From Apteryx mantelli (Eukaryota; Chordata; Aves; Apterygiformes; Apterygidae), in NCBI RefSeq assembly GCF_036417845.1, contig NC_090001.1:9655501-9719500 (forward strand): 64,000 bases of DNA. Reading direction: 5' to 3'. Shown in pieces: positions 20,993 to 30,347 of the stretch. A program made the translations under genes and the position numbers. Each line of letters opens with the position of its first letter. The stretch's first letter is position 1. Below the pieces are notes generated by a model that was not told the origin of the DNA, ran no database searches, and saw nothing but the letters and a program-made list of their open reading frames with translations.

Positions 20993-22480
20993 ATCTTCTT
21001 GGAACATTTGCTCATCCTGCATTCGCTTCTTACAATTCCTCTTCAGATGCCCTTTTTTCTGGCAATAAAAACACTCAACCTGCCTCAAATCCCCCGTCAC
21101 AACTTCTCTGGGTTGTCCTTCTTGGTGAAGTGACTTTCTCTTAGGTCTGTTATACGACCTAGGGGGTTGCGCCTGAATTCCTCTCTGCCCTTCTCGGACT
21201 GCTGCCACCAGAATCTTTGCCTGCCGCCGATGGGTTTCCTCTTCCCTCCGCACATGCACTTTCTGAGCTTCCCTCAGCAACTCGTCCAGCCCCCTATCCT
21301 GCCAATTATCTAATTTCTCTAGCTTTTTTCTGATATCTGGAAAGGCCTTTGCTACAAACTGTGTTTTCAATAGAGCCTGTCCCACAGGGGTACTGGGGTC
21401 TACCCCGGAATAAAGTTGCAGATTTTTTCTAAGTCTTTCGAGCCATTCTGTTGGTGTCTCATCCTTCTTTTGTTGTTCCATGAAGGCCTTATTAATATTT
21501 TGCCCCCTGGGAACAGATTCCCTGATTCCCTGAACTATTATGGTTCTCAAATCGGACATATGTGTCCGATGCCCAGCATTTTGATTGTCCCAGTCCGGCC
21601 GTTGGGTGGGCCATTTAATATCTGCCGCGGGACCTTGTTGGTGTTGTTGATCCCAAATCCGCATCCCAGCCCTACGGATCATTTCCCTTTCTTCCACTGT
21701 AAATAATATGCTTAAGATGGATTGTAATTCCTCCCATGTGTAAAGGCTAGGACCTAAAAACTGATCTAATTTTTCAGCCACCCCTAAAGGATCTTCTAAT
21801 AAATTCCCCATTTCTTTCTTAAAATCCCGTACGTCCCCTGAACTCAGGGGCATAGACACAAATCCCATCCCCGGCTGCGGTCCTCCCATGGGGAGTTCTC
21901 GCAAGGGGTACAGCTGATCAGATCGCCCACCTCCCCTCGTTTGACTCCTCGTGACCCTTCGGGTTTCTTCTGGGGAACTAGGAGGGTCTAGATCCCGGTC
22001 TGGGGTCGTTGGAGAGGGGCTACGAGGAGGGGCTGGTGTTGGGTTTTGAGCCGGAGCTGAGGGAATACAGGGGGGAGGAGAAACGAGAAGTTCCTCCAGT
22101 ATTTTGCTTTTCTTCCTCGGACCTTTCTCTTTCAGGGTAAATATCATGGTCCGAGTATCTGGTCTTATCCATAAACTAGCATACTCACTTTCTTCTGGAC
22201 TAAAGGGCTCCTTTGAATTCACATATATATTTAGAGTCTGACATATCCAATTTTCAAAAGACCCGTATACTGGCCAATAAAGGTGGTCTCTTCTAATCTG
22301 CTTCCCACCCCATACTTGCATGCAGTAATATACCATTTTTTCTCGGCTTTTGCCTTCTCGGGAGGGCCAATCGTTCCAATATTTAATCATTAATCCTAAA
22401 GGGCTATCGGGTGGTATATCCGGTAACCGTACCGTAAAGCCCTCTATGGGATCAGAAGACTTGCTCTTTTTCTGTCCCAT
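20990..22480 (-). CDS. gag: ERV-1 Gag polyprotein, intact 496 aa
   Basis: Structural polyprotein of the virus particle, open throughout. It starts with MGQKKSK (myristoylation glycine at position 2 plus basic residues, matrix). A proline-rich linker contains the late-domain motif PSAP at about 140-143. The capsid region starts near 196 (PLREL), with a region resembling the major homology segment near 340-360. A long charged coiled segment follows, then a basic nucleocapsid with a single CCHC zinc knuckle (C470 to C483, CX2CX4HX4C), as in gammaretroviruses. The ATG at 22480 was chosen over upstream non-ATG codons because of the myristoylation signal. The frame upstream is interrupted by a TGA at 22502-22504, eight codons before the ATG. 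Confidence 0.93.
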   Translation of the reverse strand: MGQKKSKSSDPIEGFTVRLPDIPPDSPLGLMIKYWNDWPSREGKSREKMVYYCMQVWGGKQIRRDHLYWPVYGSFENWICQTLNIYVNSKEPFSPEESEYASLWIRPDTRTMIFTLKEKGPRKKSKILEELLVSPPPCIPSAPAQNPTPAPPRSPSPTTPDRDLDPPSSPEETRRVTRSQTRGGGRSDQLYPLRELPMGGPQPGMGFVSMPLSSGDVRDFKKEMGNLLEDPLGVAEKLDQFLGPSLYTWEELQSILSILFTVEEREMIRRAGMRIWDQQHQQGPAADIKWPTQRPDWDNQNAGHRTHMSDLRTIIVQGIRESVPRGQNINKAFMEQQKKDETPTEWLERLRKNLQLYSGVDPSTPVGQALLKTQFVAKAFPDIRKKLEKLDNWQDRGLDELLREAQKVHVRREEETHRRQAKILVAAVREGQRGIQAQPPRSYNRPKRKSLHQEGQPREVVTGDLRQVECFYCQKKGHLKRNCKKRMQDEQMFQED

Positions 22481-22639
22481 CTTCCGGAGCACCCACCTCA
22501 GTCACTCTCTTTTACAACTCTCTTTCTCTCCGCAGGGGACCGCACTCACACCACCCGAGTCTCTACTGCTAGGACGGTTGTCCCTTCGCGGAGGGCCGCC
22601 TAGTCGGCCGTCAGGTGCCCCTTTTCGGTCCCCCGCTAC

Positions 22640-22812
22640 ATAAGGATCCCCTCTCCTGGAGGATCCGCACCAAGGACCCCCTCTCCTGGAGGGTCCGCAC
22701 CAAGGACCCCCTCTCCTGGAGGGTCCGCACTCACACCGTCCCCAGTTACACAAGGACCCCCTCTCCTGGAGGGTCCGCACTAAGGACCCCCTCTCCTGGA
22801 GGGTCCGCACTC
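22640..22812 (-). repeat. Tandem hairpin repeats in the ERV-1 leader
   Basis: Five copies of a roughly 29-base unit (plus-strand core GGACCCCCTCTCCTGGAGGG, first copy variant) occur between the primer site and gag. They form a run of three, then a spacer with CACACCGTCCCCAGTTACAC, then two more. Each unit can fold through GGACCC/GGGTCC arms. The position is that of a packaging or dimerisation signal; the function is inferred. Confidence 0.8.
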
Positions 22813-23077
22813 ACTCCGTTCCCTGGGGACGTCTCACGTGCTCCGGGTATCCCACCCCAACCGAACGGAACCGCATACATATACTCACTCAGTCCTGAGT
22901 CTTCGTTCGGATGTTCGTGCACAAAGTTTACGGGATACTGCAGTTCTTTTGCTTACTTGTCCTGATTTAGGGTTCGGAAATACAGGTTATGGTAGGGGAA
23001 CCACCCACTCAGGGGCCATCCGAAAACGGGATGGGGCGCCCCCCCCGAGTCAGAGTCCCGAAACCAGGGAAGCCTGC

Positions 23078-23095
23078 ATCCGAGTCACGGCACCA
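23078..23095 (-). promoter_or_regulatory. ERV-1 primer binding site, tRNA-His
   Basis: Three bases after the 5' LTR the minus strand reads TGGTGCCGTGACTCGGAT, complementary to the 3' end of vertebrate tRNA-His(GTG) over all 18 bases. A His primer is characteristic of class I (gammaretrovirus-like) groups such as the human H family. Confidence 0.88.
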
Positions 23096-23098
23096 AAT

Positions 23099-23613
23099 TG
23101 TTATAGGTAAACGTGACAAATTGACAACCACTCGGGCCGGGTTGCATAAATTCCAATTTAATAATTGAGCAAGTCACAAGTAAGCAAAACAGCGCTGGGC
23201 GGCCGGGGGGGAGTCTCCTGCTCCACCAACAACGGCGCGCACAACCCCCCCTCACAGTCTCCTTATATGCGATTCCAGTTCCGGGTATACGGGGTACCTC
23301 CTGTAACTTCTGCGGTTGCGCCGGCTGTTGCTAGGGGGTCTTCTTCAGCCCTCTGGTGGTCGTGGGGATGAAGGCTGGAGTCTTCCTCTGCATTGTGTGC
23401 CATATTAGGCTATCTAAACTAACATTGCTACTTCGCTAGCTCAGCTCAATTTTCTCAGGCGGAGTACATGCCCCCCCACCACAGGCTGTAGGATGTTCCC
23501 ACAGATGTTCCCAAGGCTGTTTCTCACTGATGTAACGAATTAGTACATACCACAATACAAGATGTTCCCAAGGCTGTTTCTCACTTTGATGCAACAAATT
23601 AGCACATATCACA
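23099..23613 (-). repeat. ERV-1 5' LTR (515 bp)
   Basis: Identical by eye to 16476-16990. In minus orientation it contains U3 with a 57-bp tandem duplication (plus-strand copies starting at 23504 and 23561), a TATA-like element, and an ATTAAA polyadenylation-like motif (23157-23162). The right edge is followed by ACAT, the target duplication. Confidence 0.95.
23262..23270 (-). promoter_or_regulatory. TATA-like element of the ERV-1 5' LTR
   Basis: The minus strand reads CATATAAGG about 100 bases upstream of the ATTAAA motif, the usual spacing for U3/R. Its twin is at 16639-16647 in the 3' LTR. Confidence 0.55.
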
Positions 23614-24170
23614 ACATGAGCTGAGGTCACAGTGGGATGTGCCCCATCACAGGCATCTCTTCTCCCCGCCGCGCCCCGGCCCCACGCTGCTGCCCACAAC
23701 ATGGTGCCCGACCATGGTGGGAGAGGGCAGAGCTGGCTGCCAGGGCAGAAAGGCCCAATGTTGCCATGGCACTGCCCCAGTGCAGCCCTCCTACTGGCTG
23801 TCAGGAGGAGGAGGGCGGGCAGCGATTTCACTGATGGCTCTGACAGCCAATTGCAGTACAACATATGGAAAAAAAAAATGAAAGAGAGAAGTGAAGGAGG
23901 AGTGGGAGCAAAGCAGGTGAGAAGCGAGTGGGAGAGAGAGCAGGTGTGAGTGGGTTTGGTGGGAGCTGCGGGCGTGTTCAACTGCCGGCGGGTGCCCTCC
24001 CACTGGGGTGGGGGCAGTGGTGCTGGCGCTGGGGCTGCTTTGCTGCAGGAGCTGCAGCAGGGGCTGGTGGGGCCATGAGCAAGGGGACAGAGCGACGTGG
24101 GCCAGAGCGCGGAGCTGCCCTGCAGCCAGACATGGCGGCCTGCCCCGAGCAGCTGGGCTGGGGTGGCTCG
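23614..24170. repeat. Duplicated block, right part; GC-rich with CCAAT motifs
   Basis: 23618-23975 matches 62890-62925 and then 63765-64000 (CACAACATGGTGCCCGAC, TACCATGGCACTGCCCCAGTG, GACAGCCAATTG). CCAAT-type motifs (CTACTGGCTG / GACAGCCAATT) and CpG-rich sequence suggest a possible old promoter, but no exon or TSS can be identified. The 62.9-kb copy has about 840 additional bases in the middle. Confidence 0.55.
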
Positions 24171-25059
24171 GTGGGGTTTGGGTGCAGGAATCTTGGGCCT
24201 GTGGTGGGTCTGGGATCCGTGTTAAAGTGTTTCCCTGAGCTGCTGCTGCTACCACAGCCCCAGGTGCTGCTCAGAGCTGCGTTTGGGAGCTGCTGGGCAG
24301 AGTGTGAGCAGGCTGCTGGTGTCCTCGCGAGGTGCCCTTCCCAATGCTCTCTTCTCTTCTGAAAAGGGCATTTCTGAGTGTCTCTGAGAGAGGCTGTCCC
24401 CGCATTTCGTGCCGTGCCTTAGCTGGTGTTTTTGCTCCAGGCCTCTTGCTTCTCCCTGAGACCTGTGAGCCTGGCAGCAGCGTGAAGGGTGTTTCCAGAG
24501 CAGCTCTGTAAGTGTGAGCTGTTTTGCTTTTCAAGGGCCTTGAAAGTGCTTGAACAGCCAGTCCTTGCACTTGCTGTTGTTATTTCCATCCCCCTAGGTC
24601 AGGATGAAGAGTTGCTGAATTGTGGCTGTGCTGGTTTCACCAGCCAAGATGCCCTGGCCTGAGTCCTTCCATGTGTCTCCGATTCTCAGGGCATAAAATA
24701 GGAGAATGCTTGTTGTCCTTAATGTGTAGAGGATTTGCTGGGCTTGTTCAGAATGGGGGAAGGAACTCGACTTCTGAATTGCAGGAAGGCTTCTCCCTCT
24801 GCCTGGGACATGAGGCCCTGCTGTCTTCAGGTTCATGATCGCTGCTCCCATGCAACCGTCCTGTTAGAAAATGTTGCCAAGAATTACTTGCAGGCCTTTT
24901 CCTAATTCCTAAGTTTTATTGGCTATGTGTAGAGACTACCTAGGCAAAAGGTAGTCTTGTTTGGGGTCATAACTGGTACCTGAGGGGTGTTTTGCTCACT
25001 CTGAGCATTGTGAAGCCACGAGGTGAATCAGGGAGGCCATTCAGGAGCCGGCTCAGGCT
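24171..25059. other. Non-coding stretch, nothing recognised
   Basis: Moderate GC, no repeat family recognised and no long open frame with known motifs. Confidence 0.4.
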
Positions 25060-25770
25060 TGGGGAAGAGCAGGGGGAGCTGCAGGAGGCAACAGCCCCAT
25101 GGTCAGGGTGTGGGCAGTGAGGTCACCACTGTCTGTGAAAGCTATGCCAGAAAATCACCAGTGTCAAATCAGTTCTTTGCAAGGAGCTGATAGGCCAGCA
25201 GGAGGCAAATGGCTCAGCTGTTGATGATGAGGTCCCTTCTGACTGCTGAACTGATTGCATAGCAGCCAAGATGTGGCTGGAGAGGTGATTGTGAGGTCAT
25301 TTCTACCTGAGCAGTTGATAGGGCAGCAGCAGGTCCATGGCTGGGATCTGTGTTTTTGAGATCATTTCTGCCTGCGCAGCTGATAAGCCAGGATTTGTCT
25401 CATGGCTGGGGATCTTGTAGTGATTACCTCACTTTCTGTCTTAGAGGCTTCTAGGCCAGTGACAGAGCCATGGCTGTGAAGGTGACTGTGAGGTCATGTC
25501 TTCCTGAGTGCCTGCTAGGCCAGCAGCAGGCAGTTAGGCATGGGTGTTGATTGTGAGGTCACTTTTGTCAGAGTACCTGATAGGCCAGCAGTAGTTCATG
25601 GCTGGGGAAGTTATTTGGAGGGAACTTGTGTCTCTGAAGCCCATAGGCCAGCAGCAGGCCTGTGGTGGGGGTATGGACCAGTGAGGTCACCTCTCTCTGA
25701 GCAGCTGATAGGTGAGGAGAAGACACATGGCTCGGATGTTGGTGGTGAGGTCACTTCTGGGTTTGTTGTG
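25060..25770. repeat. Degenerate minisatellite, about 64-bp unit, about 10 copies
   Basis: The motif GAGGTCA recurs at about 25119, 25229, 25293, 25358, 25418, 25489, 25554, 25617, 25682 and 25746, mostly 62-71 bases apart. Each is followed by CTGATAGGCCAGCAGCAGG-like sequence and then CATGGCTGGG-like sequence. Two more units occur at 30055-30225. Confidence 0.75.
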
Positions 25771-25893
25771 TGTGCTCAGAGGAGGGATTGACCCCTGCAG
25801 AGCTCTACAGCAATACAGAAATGCAACTGATTAATCAAGCAGAACTCGATGTTCCACATCATCTGGCACAAACTTTATTCCACTCCATCATCA

Positions 25894-26647
25894 TGAGTTA
25901 GTGACGGGCAAGTGAAGAGTTAACAGGACTGAAGTTTGTCAATTGATATGCAAAGAACTGATATGCACAAGAACTGATGTGCACAAAGCTGTTGAACAGA
26001 GGACTTAACAGGACTAAAGAAGTCTACCAACCGATATGCGCAAGGCTGCCAAATGGAAGCATTAACAGGACTGAAGAAGTCTGCCACCTGGAATCTGCAT
26101 GGACCTCCGGGGAGGGAAGAAACAATACGGAGGTGTTGTGGTCTTGCCTCGTTAGCAGGGTCCTCCCAAGCAGACAAACAGTCCTGTGACTGTGAAACTC
26201 GCAAAAAGTCAGCAAAAGCAGTGTTTGCCCAGGGCCCTAGCCGTATAAAAAGAGACTTGGGAGCTAGGAGAGTTTGAGCAGGGACAGGAACGTGACCTGA
26301 TCATCCTCTCTGGCTGGACCGTGAGTATTCTCCCCCCTTCCCCTTTTCCTGAGATGCTGGGTTAAGGTAACTCCTTGAGTTTGAGAGTCCTCTCACTAAG
26401 AGAGTGAACAAGAAAGCTTTCAAGTAGGGATAAGCAGTCCTTCCAATTAATAGTGCAGTAACCGACGGTTTCAGGTTATCCTTTCTAAATTAGTAACTGA
26501 TGGTTTTGTGTTATCCTTTCTAAATTAGTAATCGCATTATTTTAATGGATGTTACTAATCCAAGAACTTGTGTGAGGAAATAAACATTTTTTTATTATTA
26601 TTATATTACTGTCTCAGTCGTTGCTATTGAACCTTCACAGCGTGACA
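25894..26647 (+). repeat. Probable solo LTR
   Basis: Plus orientation. It has a TATA box (TATAAAA, 26244-26250), a 41-bp tandem duplication containing TATCCTTTCTAAATTAGTAA (about 26477-26545), an AATAAA signal at 26579-26584 and an end in CGTGACA. This order is that of U3-R-U5. The left boundary (TGAGTTAG) is a guess and no target duplication was confirmed. A 35-bp piece resembling its right end occurs at 50601-50635. Confidence 0.6.
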
Positions 26648-27785
26648 GTGCAGCAGTTAGTACAGCTACACTGAAAATGTGGATGATGTTCTGTGGTGAA
26701 CATGGACATGGAGTTTGACTCTCTACTTCTTGCTAAGCAGAAGCTTGCAGCATCCTCCCAGTCAGCTCAGGAGTCTAAGTAGACTTTTGAGGCTGCTAAA
26801 TGAATCTAGTGCTGGTGTGAGCAGTGGTGTTAGTAATCTCTTATTCCCAGGCTGTGTGTGCTTTAGAAGTGCCCCTGTCAAAAGAGTAGGGAGCTTGTGA
26901 GATTTTCCTGCCAGGTCTGAATGCTGTGTCTGTCTTTCAGGTGTCCACCTGCTTTTATGACACATTTGGGACTGTAACACGTTAGAGGTCTCTGGTTTTC
27001 TGTCGACATATGCAGTCACTGGAGAATGGGTGCAAAGGCTGTTGGAGGAGGCAGAAGGAATGTCATCCCCCAGAAAGGTATGGGCCACGTTTTCAGAGAG
27101 ATTTCTTTTTCAGAGAAGTTGAGGCACAAGCGAGAGGCAAGAGCTGGCCTGATCAGCCCCTGTGAGAGCACTTGCTCTCTGCTTCCTGGAGGTGGGAAAT
27201 GAGCAGGCCCCGGGCTGTGAGTGGCTGTTCAGAGGAAGTGCGTGTTGCAAGGCCTTGGAGGACTGGAAGGGAATGGAAGGGCTGGAGAGTTGGGCTTTCT
27301 GTGTGTTGGAGTGCTTGGGGATGCCCTGTCTGCTGTCCTGTGTGGTGCAGTGCCCTGTGTGTCACTGATGCAGAGGTGCATGTTGGCTGCCAACCCTCTG
27401 TGAGGTGCGGCGGTAGCGGTGTGTTCCAGTGTGAGATGCCCTGTGGTGGAGCCGGGTGGTGGCGCCAGTGTTTTGCTGCTCAGCATGGGAGGAGGTGGCT
27501 GGAGAGAGCAGTGCTCCAGAGCCCAGCCTGCCATCACGGTGTCCTTCTGGGAGAGCTGGTTGAGGACTGTTGGTGACCATGTTCCCTCCTTGGAGCATCC
27601 TGGTGTGAGCCAGGGATGCTCTCAATTTGGTGGTTTCTGCCAGCTGAGGTCCAGGCTTGTAGTTTCTGAAGGTCTTGATGCTTCCCTGAGTCTTTGGAAT
27701 TTTTATCTTGTCCCTCCTTAAAGGCTTTCTGTTGAAGCTGGACCCTCATTGAATCTTCCAATCCCAGACCCTAATCCATTCCAAT
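26648..27785. other. Non-coding stretch, nothing recognised
   Basis: No retroviral internal sequence follows the LTR. Short open frames overlap on both strands and carry no recognisable domain. Confidence 0.4.
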
Positions 27786-28400
27786 CCTGAACAGCAGATC
27801 CCTTGAGCCTGCAGTGGAGGAGATATCTGGAGGTGGGGTGCAACGCCCTGCTCAAGGCAGGTCCCAGGAGATGAGGTATCTTGGGGCCTTTTCCAGTGAA
27901 GTTTTGATTATCTCCAAGGATGGAGATCTGAGAACAGCTCTGGTTGCCTGTGACACAGTCCGGCCACCCTCACAGACAAAAAGGTTTGCTCTTAACATCT
28001 AAGAAGAATTACCCATTATCCAATTTGTCCCTGTTGCCTCTCATGCTGTTAGTGTGCACCTCCAAGAAAATCTGTCTCCCTCTTCCCTGTGCCCTCCATA
28101 AGGGAGCTGTGCACAGCAGGAAGATTCCCCTTGGCCTTCTTTTGTCTAGGCTGAACAAACCCAGCTCTCCCAGCATCTCCTTATATGTCCCATGCTCCAG
28201 CCCCTGACCATCTAGGTGTCCCTGTGCTGGACTCCCTCCTGTGTGTTAGTGGCTTTGCAGAACTGGAGAACTCAAATGGGACCCAGTGTATAGACATGGT
28301 CTCACCTGTGCCAAAAAGAGGCGTAGAATGTCTCGGTGGCCCTGCTGGCTGTGCTCTCACCAATACAGCTCAGCATAGAGGGGAGACATTTGCCCCTGAC
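27786..28400 (-). mobile_element. Old CR1 fragment, minus orientation
   Basis: Plus-strand text such as CACCCTCACAGACAAAAAGG, CCTTGGCCTTCTTTTGTC and CTGAACAAACCCAGCTCTCCCAGC corresponds to the antisense of the CR1 C-terminal coding region, much diverged from the younger copy at 7681. Confidence 0.6.
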
Positions 28401-30054
28401 TGTTGTGACTGTGTAAGGGCAGCAGAACTGACAGTGACACTCCGATTCTTTCCTTCTTTCTTTCTACGTTGCTCCAGCCATGTAGGTTCCCAGTGCAGTC
28501 CTAGAGCCCCAGAGGATGGAGGCACAGTGCCAGGGTGTGTCCCTGTACCTGTCATCATCTTTGACAACATCGTGAGCCCTCTGTGAAAGCAGCTGCAAGT
28601 GATGAGATGAGGCTACGTACGGATGCGAAGGCTTCCATCAATGCGCCTGGCTTCCCTGGGTGACATCGGGTGTGGGTTCACCTCCTGGTACCTCTGCTGT
28701 GCTGCAAATTCCTCCTCCCACAACTGCTGTTACTGCCAGCCCCCTCAGCAAATGCTATTGTGCCCCCTCCTTTTCCTAGAAGGTTGCGGTGCCATATAGG
28801 ATGAGTGCAAGACCCTTAGAATAAATGCCAGCATCTCTTGGGTGCCTTTCTGTGAATGCCCCAAAGCGTCCGTAGCTTGACCTGAGGAAGTCTCAGAGCT
28901 CTTGGGCTGCTGGCTCTGTGAGGGGTGAAGATGTGCCCAGGGCCAGGTTGCCTATGGCACCCAGCCCTCAGTGCTCTGTGGACCCAGCTGTGGAGCCTGA
29001 ACTGCTGCTGCAGAGCCTGTGCAGCCAGGACAGCTGGCACTTCAGCAGACCTCCAGTCTGGGGCTGTCTCATTGCTTGGGCCTCATTTCAAAGCCTCTGC
29101 ACCCATTGTCCCTTCACCCGGGGCTCCTTGTCCAAGTAACTAAAGGGAAGGAAGGGGGTTCCTTTGGGCTCAAGAGGCCTTCAGGACTCTCAAATGTTTC
29201 TAAGTTATATCTGTAACTTTTGTATTACTATGCCCCCCCCCATGCCTAGCTGGAGGTTCCTGCGGTGATGGGGGTGGAAAGCAGCAGCCTGTTGTGCCCA
29301 AAGAAAGCAGGATCCTTCCCCCTGAAAGCAGCAGCATTACCCAAGGAGCCAGCTCTGTGCCTGATCCTCAGCTTGTGCTGCTCATTTGCACATGCCTTGT
29401 GAGCCCAGAGTGCCTTGGCCACCTTGTGGTGTTTCCACAAGAGCTTCCCTGTGTGTCTGTGTTGAGGAGCCAAGGGAAGGCAGCGAGCAGAGCAGTGGCT
29501 GGGGAGTGTGCAAGTGGCGAGTGTCCTGCATCCACCTCCTCTTGCTGGCACCTGGTTGTGTGTAGCAGACCAGCCAGCTCTGAGGGGCAGAGACAGTGTG
29601 TTTGTAGACTAGGTGGCACAGCAGAGGTCTGGCGTCAGGTTGATGCCTGGTGCAGTGCTGAGTTGATCTGAGAGTGTCCGAAACGCTTTCCAGCACAGCT
29701 GCTCCCTCAGCTGATCTCTGTACCTCAGCACTAGGAGTGGAAGTGGCATCCTGCTGTCATTGTGTAGGTGCTGCAGTGCAAAGGCTCCCAGCTTGGACTT
29801 GATGGTCCTAAAGGAAAAGCAAGACCAATTGTTCCCTTTTGTGATTTGTGCCCAGGGTGACAGAGTGGAGCTGTCGCATGACCTGGAGAGAGTCTTGCCA
29901 GGAGATGAAAGCTGTTTGCAGAAGACTGTTCTGTACGGAGTGATAGCAGTATAATCAAGGGACATGCGAGTGGCCCAGGTGAACTTGTCCTCTGTGAAGG
30001 TTTGCACTTTTGAGATCCCTTGTGACTCGTTTCCAGATAAGGCAGCAGCAGGCA
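28401..30054. other. Non-coding stretch, nothing recognised
   Basis: No gene, RNA or repeat family was recognised. A C-run at 29233-29240 is the only simple feature. Confidence 0.4.
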
Positions 30055-30225
30055 GGTCGATGCCATTTGTGCTTGTGAGGTCAGTTGTGCCTCTGAAGCT
30101 GGTAGGCCAACAGCATACCCATAGCTTTGGTGATGATGGTGAGGTGCCTTGTGTCTCAATGCCTCAGAAACGGGGAGCAGGCCCATTGCTGCTGTTTGTG
30201 CTTGTTTAGGTCAATTGCGCCTCAG
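30055..30225. repeat. Second cluster of the 64-bp minisatellite
   Basis: Two to three units (GAGGTCAGTTGTGCCTCTGAAG, then GGTAGGCCAACAGCA) with the same 64-base period as 25060-25770. It ends where retroviral leader-like sequence begins. Confidence 0.6.
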
Positions 30226-30347
30226 TTGCTAAGAGGTTCGAGTCCCACCTCTGGGATTTGAGAGGGTTCGAGTCCCATCTCAATACGGACGGGAGGGGGA
30301 GTGCGCAGCCTGATCAGCGTAAGGCGCACCACAAGACTCCGATGCAC

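Larger units (their letters stand above)
16476..23613 (-). mobile_element. Full-length gammaretrovirus-like provirus ERV-1
   Basis: 7138 bp, minus orientation: 5' LTR (23099-23613), tRNA-His primer site, leader with hairpin repeats, gag, amber readthrough, protease and a truncated RT, deletion, integrase end, an extra frame, env, polypurine tract, 3' LTR (16476-16990). It is flanked by the 4-bp target duplication ACAT (16472-16475 and 23614-23617), the usual size for gammaretroviruses. The LTRs showed no difference by eye, implying a recent insertion. An internal pol deletion of very roughly 2 kb, inferred from gammaretroviral pol length, makes it replication-defective alone. Confidence 0.95.

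Noticed and set aside
22502..22810. Leader frame upstream of gag, in phase with it, as a glycoGag candidate
   Set aside because: It has no ATG, consists mostly of translated hairpin repeats and ends at a TGA eight codons before the gag ATG, so no extended Gag can be made as the sequence stands.
25060..25770. CRISPR array or structured satellite
   Set aside because: The genome is vertebrate, and units are degenerate and head-to-tail without unique spacers; an ordinary minisatellite explains it.
30225..30295. tRNA gene
   Set aside because: Only T-loop-like 12-mers are present; no acceptor stem, A box or anticodon arm of proper spacing could be found.
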